Assembly (NCBI GenBank): GCA_035578175.1 | Contig: JAQMRL010000002.1 | Coordinates: 130,264,171 to 130,328,170, forward strand | DNA: 64,000 nt | Direction of reading: 5' to 3' | From: Catonia carolina | Taxonomy: Eukaryota; Arthropoda; Insecta; Hemiptera; Achilidae | Part shown: piece by piece, positions 1 through 13,153 of the stretch | Layout of the letters: each line of letters opens with the position of its first letter | Position numbering within the stretch: position 1 is the stretch's first letter | Position numbers and translations under genes: made by a program | The notes under the pieces: model-generated | Databases searched by the model: none | What the model saw: the letters and a program-made list of their open reading frames with translations, nothing else | Told to the model about the DNA's origin: nothing

Positions 1-211
1 CTATTAGTGCTGCATTTTACCTTTCATAACTAAAGAAATAAAATTTAAAAAAGTAAGGTACTAAATTTTTCTTTTTTGAATGAAAAATCACAAATGTTTG
101 GTCAGATTTAATTCAATCTTGCTACATAGTAAGTAATTTTCCTTTCTGTTAAGCATTTCTTTTGCTATTAAGTTTTTTAAATAATAAAAAAAAATTGAAG
201 TTTCATATTTT

Positions 212-350
212 GCAAAACTAGCTTCAACGCTGGGGTCCCGGGTTCAATTCCTGGTCAGGTCTAGCATTTTTTCGTCACTCTTTTTCATTATCATCATTAT
301 TCACCGACTGTAGTAGCAGAAATTGCAGAACAGACATAAAAAAAACTAAC
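212..350 (+). repeat. SINE family B, copy 1
   Basis: A tRNA-like box B (GGGTTCAATTCC) is followed by a body with TCACT...CATTATCATCATTATTCACC and a 3' end GCAGAACAGACATAAAAA. The same body recurs at 16.6, 45.5, 46.7, 49.5 and 54.2 kb. The 5' tRNA head is truncated here. Confidence 0.75.
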
Positions 351-2086
351 TGAAAGCTATCTGTTAAATATTTCTTTTGCTTCTATTCTTGATTTCACTT
401 CAGTTTCATTTAAATGGTGGTTAAGAATAAAATAATCTTGCAAAACACACACATAAACTATTGTAATGAAAGCTCAGTTAGTTTTAATTTCATAAAAATA
501 TTTTGTAAAAAATATTGGAAAGACATGAAAGTAAATTAAAATATAAAAAAAAAACATTTTTGATTAATTTCATACCAACCGGTTGGAACAAAGATGGAAA
601 TAAATAAGGTCATAAGTCAAAAAGTAGGTTAAACAGAAATTTATAAAGAATGATAATAATACGAACCTTATAGATCAATAAATGAAGTCTTAACGTAACA
701 ATATATAATAATAACATGTAAAATAACAACAAAATAGTACACAAAGCGAATGAATATTAAAACACAAATAATTTACATAAAGAAAACATTAAGAGTGTAT
801 TCCTCCCTTACATATTTGACCAATTACATGAAAACTATGCAACTCTATTTGCATATCATAAAATAATTTTCTCCATTTACAAAGCGCTCTGTAGTAGATG
901 ATGCCGATTATAAAGACTAACACCTTCCTTATTCCTGAGTTATATATTATCACTTCTACATTTTCAGTGTTAGGGAATAAAACATATTGTACTCACATTA
1001 CCAACAAATTTTTATAACACACAACAATGCCACTAATCCAAACTAATTGATATCAAGATCTATTCGGATTTTGAAATGTTCAGATTCTCCAAAAACTAAT
1101 GAAATATGCAACACAAGTTGGCTTACTTCACATTCTAAAGCAGTATAAGCCCTGGAAATAGTACTGCAGTATGTAGAGCAGCACAATGTATGCACAGAGA
1201 CATCATGTTACTGAGGCGCTGGCAAAATATTGCACCATCATCAAGGTTTTCAGCATTGAGACAGCAAACAAAATTAGTGATTTTATGCAGCCAGGCAGTA
1301 GTGAATTTCTATTCTAGACTACTATGTTAATAATTTAAAAAAAAACTAAATAGTTATGTTTAGAAGCCTATGAAAAATATTTATACCATTATAATATAAT
1401 ATGAAATGACATATTTTTCATTATTAAACATATTTTTATACATAAAATGCATATTCAAAAATATTAGAAATCAGTTCTTTGGATTATCGAAAATTTCAGA
1501 TTTGGTAAAACAACGGAGATGATGACAACTAATGTGACTAAAGTAATTGTCACTTCCATTTAGCAACCTAACACATACAGTTCACCTATTTTATACTACT
1601 GGAAATTTTTTGTAAGTGGAGAAAGTCAAAAATATGCTGCCACAAATATTTAAAAAATGGTGAAGTACTAGTCGTTATTGATAACTTCTACTCTATTCTG
1701 GATTGTTTTGAAAACGGAGAAGTGTTAGAAGGGTCTTGATTGTTTGATAAACTATAAGACCGCAGGTATAAAAAAATAACCTCCTTTATAGTGAGTTAAT
1801 TAATATATAGACAAAACTTTAGAATGAATGGAAAATTTGTGGGAAAGGAATTAAGGGTTGTCAGGCTTTTTTGAAAAAGTATTGTTACAGGTCCGGTTCT
1901 GAATTAGATTTATAGTGTGTGTGTACAGGTGGTAGCAAGCAGTTCCAGATAGGTAAATTATTGTGAGTGTCTTATTTATAGTCGAGTATAGTTTAAACTT
2001 TTAAGTTTTGTAATTAATAATTTTATTTATTAATCATGTCAATAAATAATTGTTATATTTTAAAGAAAGTTTGTTTATTATTTAAT
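351..2086. other. AT-rich intron, nothing recognised
   Basis: This is intron 3 of the AGFG gene. I see no coding similarity, no repeat shared with the rest of the window and no exon 4 candidate (a TGG-TAY start after AG on the minus strand). Exon 4 is probably left of the window. Confidence 0.5.
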
Positions 2087-2379
2087 AAACCCAGATCCTG
2101 AACAAACCTAGGCTTAGGTGTTACAATGTTATGTTTTTTAGACTAAATACCAAGAAATTTGTACTGCACTGTATTTTTTTTATTTTTGTGTACTGTTGTT
2201 CGTTAAAGTTCAATGACAAAAATTCACAAGATTAAACCCAGATCCTGAACAAACCTCGGCTTAGGTGTTACAATATTATGTTTTTTAGACTAAATACCAA
2301 GAAATTTGTACTGCACTGTATTTGTTTATTTTTGTGTACTGTTGTTCGTTAAAGTTCAATGACAAAAATTCACAAGATT
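2087..2379. repeat. two-copy tandem repeat, 147 bp
   Basis: The unit starting AAACCCAGATCCTGAAC occurs at 2087-2233 and again at 2234-2379, nearly identical apart from a shortened T run and single-base changes. It lies just downstream of AGFG exon 3 in intron 3. Confidence 0.85.
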
Positions 2380-2462
2380 ACACATATAAACCTTAGCATT
2401 ATACACATATGTTAACATTTCAACAAAAATTCACCATAAAATCATAATACACAATTGTTTAC

Positions 2463-2563
2463 CTTTTTCTTTCGTACTTAGATATCATAAAGTCTTTGAT
2501 TTGTTGCTCATCTTTGGTTGGTTGATCATTATCACATAGCCCGAGCCAGACCCTTCGACAGTA
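2463..2563 (-). CDS. AGFG1: AGFG coding exon 3 (end of ArfGAP domain)
   Basis: On the minus strand a TTTTCATTTCAG acceptor precedes 101 nt that encode YCRRVWLGL, a linker, then IKDFMISKYERKR, followed by a GTAAAC donor. Known AGFG proteins have the same order here (VCKQIWLGL... KEFL..KYEKKRWY in human AGFG1, from memory). The exon continues in phase 0 from exon 2 and ends in phase 2, splitting the Arg codon that precedes the conserved Trp-Tyr. It supplies the C-terminal helices of the ArfGAP fold, roughly residues 87-120 of the assembled protein. The FG-repeat tail must lie left of the window. Confidence 0.92.
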
Positions 2564-2859
2564 CTGAAATGAAAATAACAGAAATAAAAAATAATAAAAT
2601 ATGTACACATTATGATGACAGATGAACAAGTTTCCAATACAACTGTAAATTAAATGAAATCGATACTATTTATACTTTTCTTTAATAAAAAAGTGCATTA
2701 AGAATGTAATTTAGAAGAAAACAACAGATCCTCCCCAAACATATTTACTCGTAACTCCCTAAGACTGCACATACAGGCAACTTGACTTAAGTTTCTATGT
2801 CATAAATCATGAGATTTGTCAAGAATCTGAAGCGACTTAACAATTAGTACTTATACTAT

Positions 2860-3238
2860 TTTTCAAGGCTGATGAGCTCTGAACATATGCATTGGCCCCT
2901 ACCCACTTTATAGCTAGCCAATGACTTGCCAGCAACGTTGCCAACACTTGCTCTTGTAGCTCTGTTAAATATTCCGTCGACCATTTTTTTGGTCTTTCAA
3001 TAACAATTATAATCTATAAACATACAATCAGCTGATTATATTATAAAGTATTGCATGTTAACACGCTCTATAATCGATATGTTCGGTACGAGATGCAAGA
3101 CGAGAGTGAACTATTGCGGCTCTTATACGCATGCGCATGTAATGTTGTCAGGTACAATCTGACAACGCTATGAAGGAAGTGACAAACGTTCTTATTGGTC
3201 TAAACAAGTGGAACAGCAGAGCTCATCAACCTTGAAAA
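2860..3238. mobile_element. 379-bp MITE with 22-bp terminal inverted repeats
   Basis: The left end TTTTCAAGGCTGATGAGCTC is matched, inverted and with one mismatch, by the right end at 3217-3238. The interior is richer in G+C than its surroundings and has no ORF. I could not find a convincing target duplication, so the superfamily is open. Confidence 0.7.
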
Positions 3239-5372
3239 GCATATTAAATGTCACATGCAACAATTTGTTATTTTATGAAATTTTTTGAAAAATTCAATAG
3301 CAATGAGTTCTTCACAAGAAGATTCTGAGGTTATGTATACCATAGCTAATAGCAGCGGCAGATAATCAGGGGAATCTAAGTAGACGAGAGATGGGTGATA
3401 AATATCTCATACCAATGTAACATTTAATGGTACATAAAACACAACACTGAATTTTATAATTATTTACTCGCATAGATTCTCATTAGGTAGGACGAACTGG
3501 AGTACAGATGCAGGCCACTTCTAACTGGATGTGATTATTTCCAGTACAAAAGGTGTGTGGTGCTCACATTGAGCAGTACAGAACCAACACTGCAGTCAGC
3601 CATTAAATTACACTTTGTGTATGATGCTGAAAACCATTGCTGAAATCATAGATCCAAGAACCAGGATTCTTTGGAAAACACTAGTTTTAAAATTTCAGAT
3701 CAATAAGAGTAATGGAGTAAATGCGGAACAACGGTGAAGCTATCACTCGCTACTTGAAATTGGATATTAACTGGTAGATGTGGTATTGGACTGACCAGTC
3801 CAATGTGCTGCGCCAAACAGTAAGCATGTATCTGTTAGCTACTTTTCTAAAACATCCCCTGTTACGTTAGTGTTGTTTTGTTCTAATTGTGTAATTATTC
3901 TTCTGTAAGAGATAATAGATAAAATAGTTCTACTGTAGTTTGTATTTGGATGCCTAATTCATTCATTAACCTCATAATTTTGTATTAAGTAGTTTACCAG
4001 TCCCTAAGTGTGTGTATCGGTGCAGTTATTCCAGAAATAACCAGAACACTACTATAAATCGGAAAAGATTACAGATAAAAATAATCAAACAAGAGAACTT
4101 ATTAGTGATTCACATGAATTCATGAAGAAGGGACCAAATGACGGGGTTGATTTTGTTAACAAACGTACAAAAAAAGTAGGTTTAGCAATTCCTGATTCAG
4201 CGTATTTAAAAGAAACTAAAAAGAAAAACTAGAAAAACAAAATATGTCGTAGACAAATGTTAGATTTACTGTTGTAACTCATAGCAATAGTGTATCCACT
4301 TCATAGATCATTAGCAGAAAATTAGTAGAAATCCAAAAACAATGAACAATATTTGAAATGAAAAATGTTTTTTTTTTTACATTTTAACTTCAAGAATACT
4401 GAACTACAACAGTAACCTAAAAGAAAAATAGAAGAAAGTGTAATTATATTATAACAAAAAGGAAACCATTAGAGTGCTTCTTCAAGTTCACATCAGAATG
4501 GTACTTAAGTCCATTAAGTGTTTGATAATAAACACAGCACCCCCTGTTAAGAGAAAGGGGGTTGAACAGTATAGCCCATTATAGGCTGCGCCTACTACTC
4601 ATCAGAGTGGCCAGTTGTTAACTATTTATTGTTCCCAGTTCATACAAAGGGGTTAAAATGTTTTCTTTTTCCTTTATCAGAAAAATTCATGTTCTATTCT
4701 CTAAGTACCTAGCCCTTAAAATGTAGTAGAAAGACAATGGCCATTTACTAGAACAAAAAGTTAATACTAATTAAAAAAATTTTATTAAATTTATTTATTG
4801 GCTTCAAGGAGACTCCACAAAGAGAGTACAAGATATTTTAAGATAAAACTTACAATTCTAAATAAAATTTATTTAAAACTACTTACTTACACACATTGCA
4901 ATCTACTAATTTTTACCCAGTAACTTCAAAATTTATTTATTTTCAAAATAAAACAATTATTTTACAGATACCAAAAACATTAAAAAAGTTGTGCCTAATT
5001 TATTAACGTGTTTTCTCCCGGCATAATTAGGTTTTTGTTCAAACTATTAAGTGTTGATAAATAAACGCCACATTATGTAGTAATTATGTATCATGTATTG
5101 TCATAATGGATATTTAGATTCCGTAAAAAGCTATTTTGCTTTACATACATTATTACTTCAAAAATGTACAGTAAAAGAACTGTAAAGCAATAATTGCTTT
5201 ATTATTGCATGGAGCTTCAATTATTGAAACTCCATGAATAATGGTTAACGTAAGTTTACAGTTTGATTCACGAAAGAAAACACCTGTCTTTAAACAGTAG
5301 TATCTTTTGAACCGTTGTGAATCAATTACGATTCATCAAATTAAAGCTTGATTTATTGCTGGTTACAGGATA

Positions 5373-6387
5373 TACAGGGTGATTCATGAAGTTCTCCCCC
5401 CACTTCTACAGCACATTGTACTAGTAAAAATAATGAAAAAATGTTATATAAACATAGGTCCGAAAACGCTTCGTTAGCGAGTTACAGCTAGCGAAAGTTT
5501 CGCCTGGATTTCAGTTCACCAGGTGAAATGAGGTCTTCCTGGAATTGTGGTAAGGTAGATTAAGGGGCGAATTCAATCATTTCTTATGGTTTTTGATCTG
5601 ATAAATTGAATAAAACAGGTCCCAGAACTGTAAGTTAAATAGTTTTTGAGAAAACCAGTGTCAAATGCAAAAAATGGAGTGAAAATCACATTTTTTCATC
5701 TTTGGGCAAGAATAACTTTGTTATTTCACCAAGAAACAGTTAAAAATTTTCAATAAAAAATGTAGAAAATTTTATTCTGAACAAACCGGTGTAAATTAAG
5801 TACACAGAAAGCGAATAGATGTTTGATTAAATGAGTTTTTATTCATAAGAGTACAAAGTAAAATTAACCGGAAAAACTAAAATGAAAAAATGTGTTTTTT
5901 TCACTCCATTTTTTTGCATTTGACACTGGTTTTCTCAAAAACTATTCGCTTTCTGTGTACTTTATTTACACCGGTTTGTTCAGAAAAAAATTTTCTACAT
6001 TTTTTATTGAAAAATTTTAACTGTTTCTTGGTGAAATAACAAAGTTATTCTTGCCCAAAGATGAAAAAATGTGATTTTCACTCCATTTTTTGCATTTGAC
6101 ACTGGTTTTCTCAAAAACTATTTAACTTACAGTTCTGGGACCTGTTTTATTCAATTTATCAGATCAAAAACCATAAGAAATGATTGAATTCGCCCCTTAA
6201 TCTACCTTACCACAATTCCAGGAAGACCTCATTTCACCTGGTGAACTGAAATCCAGGCGAAACTTTCGCTAGCTGTAACTCGCTAACGAAGCGTTTTCGG
6301 ACCTATGTTTATATAACATTTTTTCATTATTTTTACTAGTACAATGTGCTGTAGAAGTGGGGGGAGAACTTCATGAATCACCCTGTA
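5373..6387. mobile_element. fold-back element, copy 1 (1015 bp)
   Basis: Almost the whole element is one inverted repeat: the left arm from TACAGGGTGATTCATGAAG to about 5818 is the reverse complement of about 5942-6387, around a central segment of about 120 bp. TA dinucleotides flank both ends (5371-5372, 6388-6389), as expected for a Tc1/mariner-type insertion. There is no coding capacity. A copy of exactly the same length is at 49908-50922 with its central segment in the opposite orientation. The termini share GGGTGATTC with the intact mariner at 59161, so that class of transposase may mobilise it (inference). Confidence 0.9.
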
Positions 6388-7744
6388 TATTCAGTAACAA
6401 TTTCAGAAATTAATAGTGTATTAAATATAAAAAATTACGCATAAAAAGTACCCTTTTTTTAACCACTTTTCCAGTAAACCCAATTCAAGGTACTATTCTT
6501 TGTTAATGCGTACTTTAAGGGGAACAGACCATTTTCATTATCCCTATACCTGCAATACTAACTTAGGTAGATTTTTTGTACGAACCGTTAAAGCTACAAA
6601 GCTGAGCTTTGGCACACCTATCTACAATACCTTTTTACAAATATGTATCAGAGCTTTTTCATTTATCTTTATCCAATCTAAAAATGATTTTTATCCTCAA
6701 AAAATGTTCATTTTTTTTAATGAACAAACACCCAAAAAATAAAAACTCCAAAATTTTATAAATACCTACGGAGTAAATACACACCTTAGTACTAAAATGT
6801 AGTGTGCGAAATTTCACACTCCAAGGTGGAATGGTTCCTGAAACAAGTGTATCTAACGTCAAAAAATACAATAAGCGGAAAATGCGGATATAGTAAAAGC
6901 ATAATACCATAACAGAACACCTATTGCCAATTGGAATTAACTTTCAAACAAAAACAGACCAATATATATCTTGCTTTACAGCTGATTCCTATACGTTCTA
7001 GAAATTATTGTTTTTTATGTGAACGCGATTTCCGTAAAGTTAGAGCAGTAACAGGATTATAGATTAATCTCAATTTACAAGAATGAAAAAACATGAATAA
7101 ATATCGAAATAAACACTACATACACCATCAATGTAAAAACATAATTTTTCTCAACAGAAAAAGCAACGAATGTCGTGTTATATATCAATTTAAATAGGGG
7201 AAACGATCTATCAATATATAGTAAATTTGAAAAATCAATATTTTTATTAAAATCAGTCAGTTCCCCTTAAAATATATAGGGCTACAAAGTATTATATGTT
7301 AATATAATCCTGTAACCTACAATAAAACAAGCTTTATTTTGATGCATCATAATTGTTTTCACATAAAACGGTTCAAAAGATATTGCTCTTTTAACAGGTG
7401 TTTTTTTGTTTTTCATGAATCGGACTATAATTGGTATGGTATGGTCCCACCTTATCTAATCAACTCATCATCTAATTCTTTTCCTTCTAAATTTTACAAA
7501 TTATTTCTAAGACTTTGAGATAATAAGCAACAATTATTAATAATTTTTTATTATATAATCTGGTTATTTGTTTTAACGCAGAATACCCCAGATTTTGCAG
7601 ATTTAATTTGGTATAAAAATTAAAAAAGGTACAGATTTACGTGATACTCATAGAAATATCACTCTTTGTACAATGTTGCAGGTTACTAATATAAATAAAA
7701 AATGTTTAACATAAATTGAAGTAGGTAGAGAAAATTTAAATCAC

Positions 7745-7838
7745 CTCATTTCCTCGAGCTTTAACAAAATCTATTTCATCAGGTGTAAACGTAGCCATCG
7801 ATATTGATTTCACTCTGTGCGGTGGCGTTAGACCTCGT
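7745..7838 (-). CDS. AGFG1: AGFG coding exon 2 (middle of ArfGAP domain)
   Basis: A TTTTGTTACAG acceptor precedes 94 nt: one base completes the Leu codon begun in exon 1, then 31 codons encode RGLTPPHRVKSISM, ATFTPDEIDFVKARGNE. This is the diagnostic AGFG signature (human AGFG1 has RGLNPPHRVKSISM). The donor is GTGATT, a weak but legal GT site, and reading on meets a stop three codons later. Phases fit exon 1 (2-nt carry-over) and exon 3 (phase 0). The exon corresponds to residues 56-86 and includes the Arg after the zinc finger. Confidence 0.94.
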
Positions 7839-8575
7839 CTGTAACAAAATAAGAAAAGTATATTGTTCAGTAAAAAAAAAAGAAAAAGTGACTACGTATA
7901 CATCATTTACCATATGTGACACTCTGTAACAAAACATACGTATGTATAGGTGTATATATATAAAGAGCAACAAGAGCCTGTATGAATGCATTAACAGTTT
8001 GTATTGTTCAAAGCGAAAATTAAAATGCAACAACTCTTTTACATGTTCTATTGTGTAGAGTAGAAAAATATAACAGTATTTTACACAATTCAAAAACGTT
8101 TGTTTTACAGTAGGCTACTATTTCAATTAATGAAATAGTTGAGTTAAGATAGTGTTAGACCCAGAATTTTATACCTTACAGATTGTTTCAAAATTTTTTA
8201 AAAACTTCTTGAGCCAGAAAGTAAGAATTGAGTGAAAATAAATGTGTGCTCAGACTTCTCACATATTTACATAACCTAAATTAATTGATTTAATCTTACG
8301 TGAAATCACGAGATGCAGAAACTAAATTGGAAAGGTTTTAAAATTTGCTCAAAGTTAATTTAACTGTTGAGCTTTTAATGTCTTTAGAGAAGACAAACCT
8401 AAAACTCAGATTTCATAGATACTGATCATTCTAGAAGCAAAGTAATTTTGAACAATAAAACCTTAGAATAGGTACGTTCATTAATAAGGATTACTTTTTT
8501 CAACCTCCAATAAGGCCTTAAATGAAAGACAAGTAAATATGAAGAAACTACTTTATTACTAAAAGGTACATACAC

Positions 8576-8991
8576 TAGATCATAAAACAACAAAACAGTG
8601 TTCACTTGGCCGACCAGAAAATGTGGTATTGGACAACCTTGGAAGAAATGGCCAACCCAACTATTGTAAGAAATAGTTGATTACTAAATATTAAGTTGAA
8701 ACAGACCAAGCCATCTGTATTGTTAATAATGATATTAAATTATTAAAATCTATTCCTGAAAATTTCATCCATTGTTACTCAGGTAGATCATAAAATAACA
8801 AAACAGTGTTCACTTGGCCAACCAGAAAATGTGGTATTGGACAACCTTGGAAGAAATGGCCAACCCAACTATTGTAAGAAATAGTTGATTACTAAATATT
8901 AAGTTGAAACAGACCAAGCCATCTGTATTGTTAATAATGATATTAAATTATTAAAATCTATTCCTGAAAATTTCATCCATTGTTACTCAGG
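8576..8991. repeat. exact two-copy tandem duplication, 208 bp
   Basis: The unit starting TAGATCATAAAA and ending GTTACTCAGG occupies 8576-8783 and 8784-8991 with about two substitutions, so the duplication is young. It encodes nothing that I recognise. Confidence 0.92.
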
Positions 8992-9900
8992 TGTTTTGGA
9001 GATCACAGTTCTGAATATAGGAAAATTTAATATCGCAACCTCAGTAAGAAAAATACAATATTTTATGTTTATTAATTTTCAAGTAATATTTTTATAATTA
9101 AATATTTTTTTTAAAAATCGCAAAAATGTAAAGCAGGGGATAACGATAGAAAATAATATTAAGGGATTGAAATTTCCGTACTCTTGTAACGTTGTATTTA
9201 GAAACTTTTTATTTAAAGAAATATTGAAGAATAACAAACAATTGCAAGAAAGCACAAGTATATTAAATTTATAATCAATAAAATGGCACAAACAGAATAA
9301 AATTTATGCTACTCTATAAAATAATGAAATTATGAGAATTCATACAGATAAATAATTAAATTAGAACATTACATAATATCTACAAGAAAAAAGAACAAGA
9401 AAAATGAAGGAAACATTAAGAATAATTTTTTAAAATGACAAATGACTAGGAGAAGACATTTTGAGTAATGTATATAAAATGATATTTCTCATTTAACAAA
9501 TGACTAGTATTTTTATTTTGAAACAAGTAAAAGTAATCCTAAGCATTTCGTGTTGTTTCCTATCTCTTAACAACAATATTTCTTTCAAAATACCAAACAG
9601 AGTATAAAAAAAAATACAACATATAAAAGAACCTTGGTGCAGTTTATAGTACAAGCTGTTAGAATTATTTTCTTTTCTTGTGACTTAACCTGTAGTGTAA
9701 AGTAAAAAAGTTATATTATAGTAATCATGCAAAATTTTCAATAACTAGATTTTACCTGATCATGACACCTCTCTAAAGTTAAATAAAGTATTTTTGGAAG
9801 GGTGCCCACCCCTCCTTCTTCACCACCCACAACCCTTCCAAACTCTTTTTTGTTTGGGTGTGCTATCCATACAGGAAAGTATAATAGTTAAAACTTTTCA
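8992..9900. other. AT-rich intron, nothing recognised
   Basis: Unique AT-rich sequence with only short chance ORFs. Confidence 0.5.
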
Positions 9901-10200
9901 TTAATCTCTAATGTGTGTACATTGCAATCTGTTCAATTCAGAACAATAAGCAACCCCATGACCCAATAAAACGAAGATGATGTGTAAATGAGGTGTACTC
10001 TTGTACAGACCCAGGTCGACCATTCCTGAGAGATAATTGTTTGAACCCCAACCATCAAAGTACACCAATAACCACTATCAGTATTCAAATTCATATAAAA
10101 GCTACTACTTTTATTAAGATTTGAACCTGCAACTTTTGCCTCTGAAAATCAGATGTTAAACAGACGACTCAACTTTACCTCTAGACCAACCCGGTGGGTC
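9901..10200 (-). repeat. SINE family E, copy 1
   Basis: Read on the minus strand, it opens GACCCACCGGGTTGGTCTAG (tRNA-like box A region), has GGTTCAAATCTT (box B) and ends in a conserved 3' part reaching GAACAGATTGCAATGTACAC. Family E has ten copies in the window, in both orientations. Confidence 0.85.
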
Positions 10201-11429
10201 AAATAGTTGAAACTTAAAACGAGAATTTTCTCAATTACCACCAGACAGGTTTTTGGATCCATTTTATCACCAAATAGTTTCAAAATTACAAATACTTTAT
10301 TTAGACATAAAAAAAAACCAATAATAGAATTACGCACCTACATAAAAAGATATAGTTTAAACTGCAGATTTTCAGTTGAGCATAATTTAACAAATTTAAA
10401 ACACTGCATCAAGCTTTACTTTTACTTCTCCCATTGAACAGTGCACCAAGGGTCTTAGAAGAAAACCTTGCTGTCTACTTAATTAAAAGATAATCTTAAA
10501 AACCTACGTTTGTTTGGTTGTCCACAAAAATGCATAAAATATAAATGAAAGAAGACTAACATTACTATAACTTTAGTTTATAACATATTTTTGGCAACAC
10601 AAATACTAATGGAACTATTTACAATTTAATGTTTTGTACTAGGTATGCACCCTATCTCCACTGGATCCAATTTCAGCCGTTAATGGATCCGATCAGGCTT
10701 ATTTTAAAATTAAGCTTTTCATGCCTTGATTTGCGATCGGTCACCCATCACTATTATTTCCAAATTCCCGATAAACATAAAAAATATAAAATGTTCTTTT
10801 CCTTATAACCCGGTATTATTGGAGGGTTTACCACACCGATGCCATGCTGTTTGGTGGAAGTATTATTAATTTTGGATGATATTATACAGTTCTGAAAATT
10901 CTAGAAATCGTCAGCAGTCCGCTAACCCATTCAAAGTTATACAGATTTTTAGGTGTGGAAAAATAAAACTTTCCTGCTTAGTTCGTGTTTCGAATTAAAG
11001 GTGTAAAAAATTGCAACTGAAAAATTTCAAATTATTGTATTTAATCATGGGTACACTTCATCGATTCGGCTACTTCAATTTCATTATCTATGTTATTGTA
11101 GACATGTGTAACTTGTATAATCTGTTCAATTTATGTTGTGGTCTGAACCTACATTTTAATGTCATGGGCATGATTTTTCTTCTAATCGGAAATATTGTTG
11201 CCATGTGAGTTTCTAGATTATCCTTTGTTTTTTTAACAAGACCGTGTTTTCCTTTTGAGTTACAGTTAATCCTTCCTAGAAAATGAATTGATTCACCACT
11301 TACCAATAAATTTGAATCACCTTTCATAATGATAACAAGGAAAACTCCCACAAACTAAAATAAAAAACACCTTCAATTAGATATATTTTTTGAAATTTAT
11401 TTAAATATTATAGATTTTTAAGCCCCGAT
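10201..11429. other. intron, nothing recognised
   Basis: AT-rich sequence. Overlapping short ORFs on both strands near 11.0-11.35 kb have no recognisable motif. Confidence 0.45.
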
Positions 11430-11960
11430 TGGAGCACTATAATCAACTTTCAGTCTAGCGGATCCTTTGACTTGTTTTCTTCTATCCCACATCTTCATAT
11501 TCTCAGATCTGGCCCTCTTTTGCTCGTCAGTTGTGTTATATTGTCAAACTTTCTAGTTATCAGCGGCAATTGAATTTTTGGGTCCTTGAGTATTGATCCA
11601 CTTCTCGTCTCAGAAACACGTTATCCCCAGGGTTTTAAGAGCGTTATCTCCTGTAGCCAGCCATTCTGTGAATTGTATGGCATGAGCTCACTGAGAACTT
11701 TCTTGACGAGCCTTGTTTCTGGCATCCTGATTAAAAGGCTGAAGAATGACAACCGTTTTTTTTTCATGTCTGTTATCTGTTCGTTTTCTTGGTGTAGTGT
11801 ATTGTTGGGCATGGGCCCTCATTTCCGGTAGGATTGATGTTTAAAGTTTAGAATGGTTCTTAATATTCGTCAATCAATTATTTGGAGACTGTCAGTTATG
11901 GATTTTGTGTTCCAACCTCAAAAGTTTCGCAGGCGTAAGAAGTGGCTTTTATAGACAGAG
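11430..11960 (-). pseudogene. non-LTR retrotransposon tail, decayed
   Basis: Minus-strand translation gives LFSLLIRMPETRLVKKVL followed by NSQNGWLQEI, the pattern seen after the reverse transcriptase domain of insect LINEs (GHI-RMP--RLVKKV...). Farther upstream a weak match to YACETF-VGTQNP is separated by stops and frame changes. The clade is not resolvable. Confidence 0.55.
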
Positions 11961-13153
11961 ACTTCCTTTTATATGATGACCATGTGAGTTTTTGGGCTAG
12001 TTTAAGTTTGTTGTTTCATTTATTATAGTTGTAATTTGTTTTTTTTTTATTGGACATTTTCATACAGATTTTTAAATTTTTTTATATAATTCTTTTTGCT
12101 TCTACTGAATATAATAATAGTTTGGTTTATTTCGACGACTAACCGTATTAAAGCAATATTTATAAAATTTCTTTTATAACTAAAATTATCTCTACAGAAA
12201 AACTTTTTATTGATTTAACTGCTTTAAATGATTATTTGTTTTTAATTTAAAGAAACTAGCCGCAGTAAATCTGGAATAAGAAGAAATTATCATGGTAGAA
12301 CGCAACACCTGTGATAATTGCTACCCCAATTTTAAAGCAACTCGTCAGAGGGGTTGCAATAAGAAGCAATTACCTACCTAATACTGATAACATTAAAAAT
12401 GTAATACTGATAATAATATACACATGCATTTTAGCGGAACTCATTTGTGGAATTTATGATGTAACATTGGCAGAAAACAGAAGGAATTTTTTAAGATCGC
12501 ATAGAGGCGGTGATATAATTAAGCGATTTTCTATAGGAATCAGCTGATAAATTATCCACAATTTGTTGCATAGTATATTTAAGTTGCATCAGTGAGAAAA
12601 TCACATCGATTTGTCGGTAAACATGTTATTAAAAAAGTTACAACGTTGCTGTATTATTGGACATACTGAATCAATAAATTTAGTAACACAAGAAACGGTG
12701 ACTTTACAAAATTGATTTATTACAAAATTCATGGCTTAATATAATTTAATGACGTTATCGAACAGCATTAGATTATGACGCAGCTCGTTCACATTATTTA
12801 CTTGCGCTTTTTATCAAACGAAAAGCGCATTTTATAATAGAACCCTACTTCACGTCAAAGTGCAAGGAAAGGGTTTCAATAATACGATTACACGATTTTC
12901 TTTTAGAATAAGAAAATTACTTCTAGGTATAAGAATACATTTATCATTTGTGTAGCTCACTATGAAAGAGGATGTTTAAATTTACGAGTAATCATTAACT
13001 GTGTTCTACCCATTCCAGGAAATTGTACAGTCATCATATTTTTGGCGAAGTAACAATTACAAGGCCACATAAACATTTAAATTATAATTTCCAATAAATA
13101 TCGTTAACTTAACGAAATACTGAAATTTAATGAATGACTTTCAAACAATTTCA
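11961..13153. other. intron, nothing recognised
   Basis: AT-rich. A 78-codon ORF at 12311-12547 (+) has no recognisable motif and starts at a non-ATG codon. Confidence 0.45.

Larger units (their letters stand above)
2564..7744 (-). other. AGFG intron 2 (about 5.2 kb)
   Basis: The GTGATT donor after exon 2 and the TTTCAG acceptor before exon 3 define this intron. It contains the 379-bp MITE and fold-back copy 1; the rest (2564-2859, 3239-5370, 6390-7744) is AT-rich sequence in which I recognise nothing. Confidence 0.85.

Noticed and set aside
1381..1400. AGFG exon 4 candidate (TGG-TAT on the minus strand)
   Set aside because: There is no AG acceptor directly before it and the following codons do not match AGFG.
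7779..8093. 104-codon minus-strand ORF overlapping AGFG exon 2
   Set aside because: It is in the wrong frame for the AGFG signature and reads through the intron; the real exon uses a different frame with splice sites.
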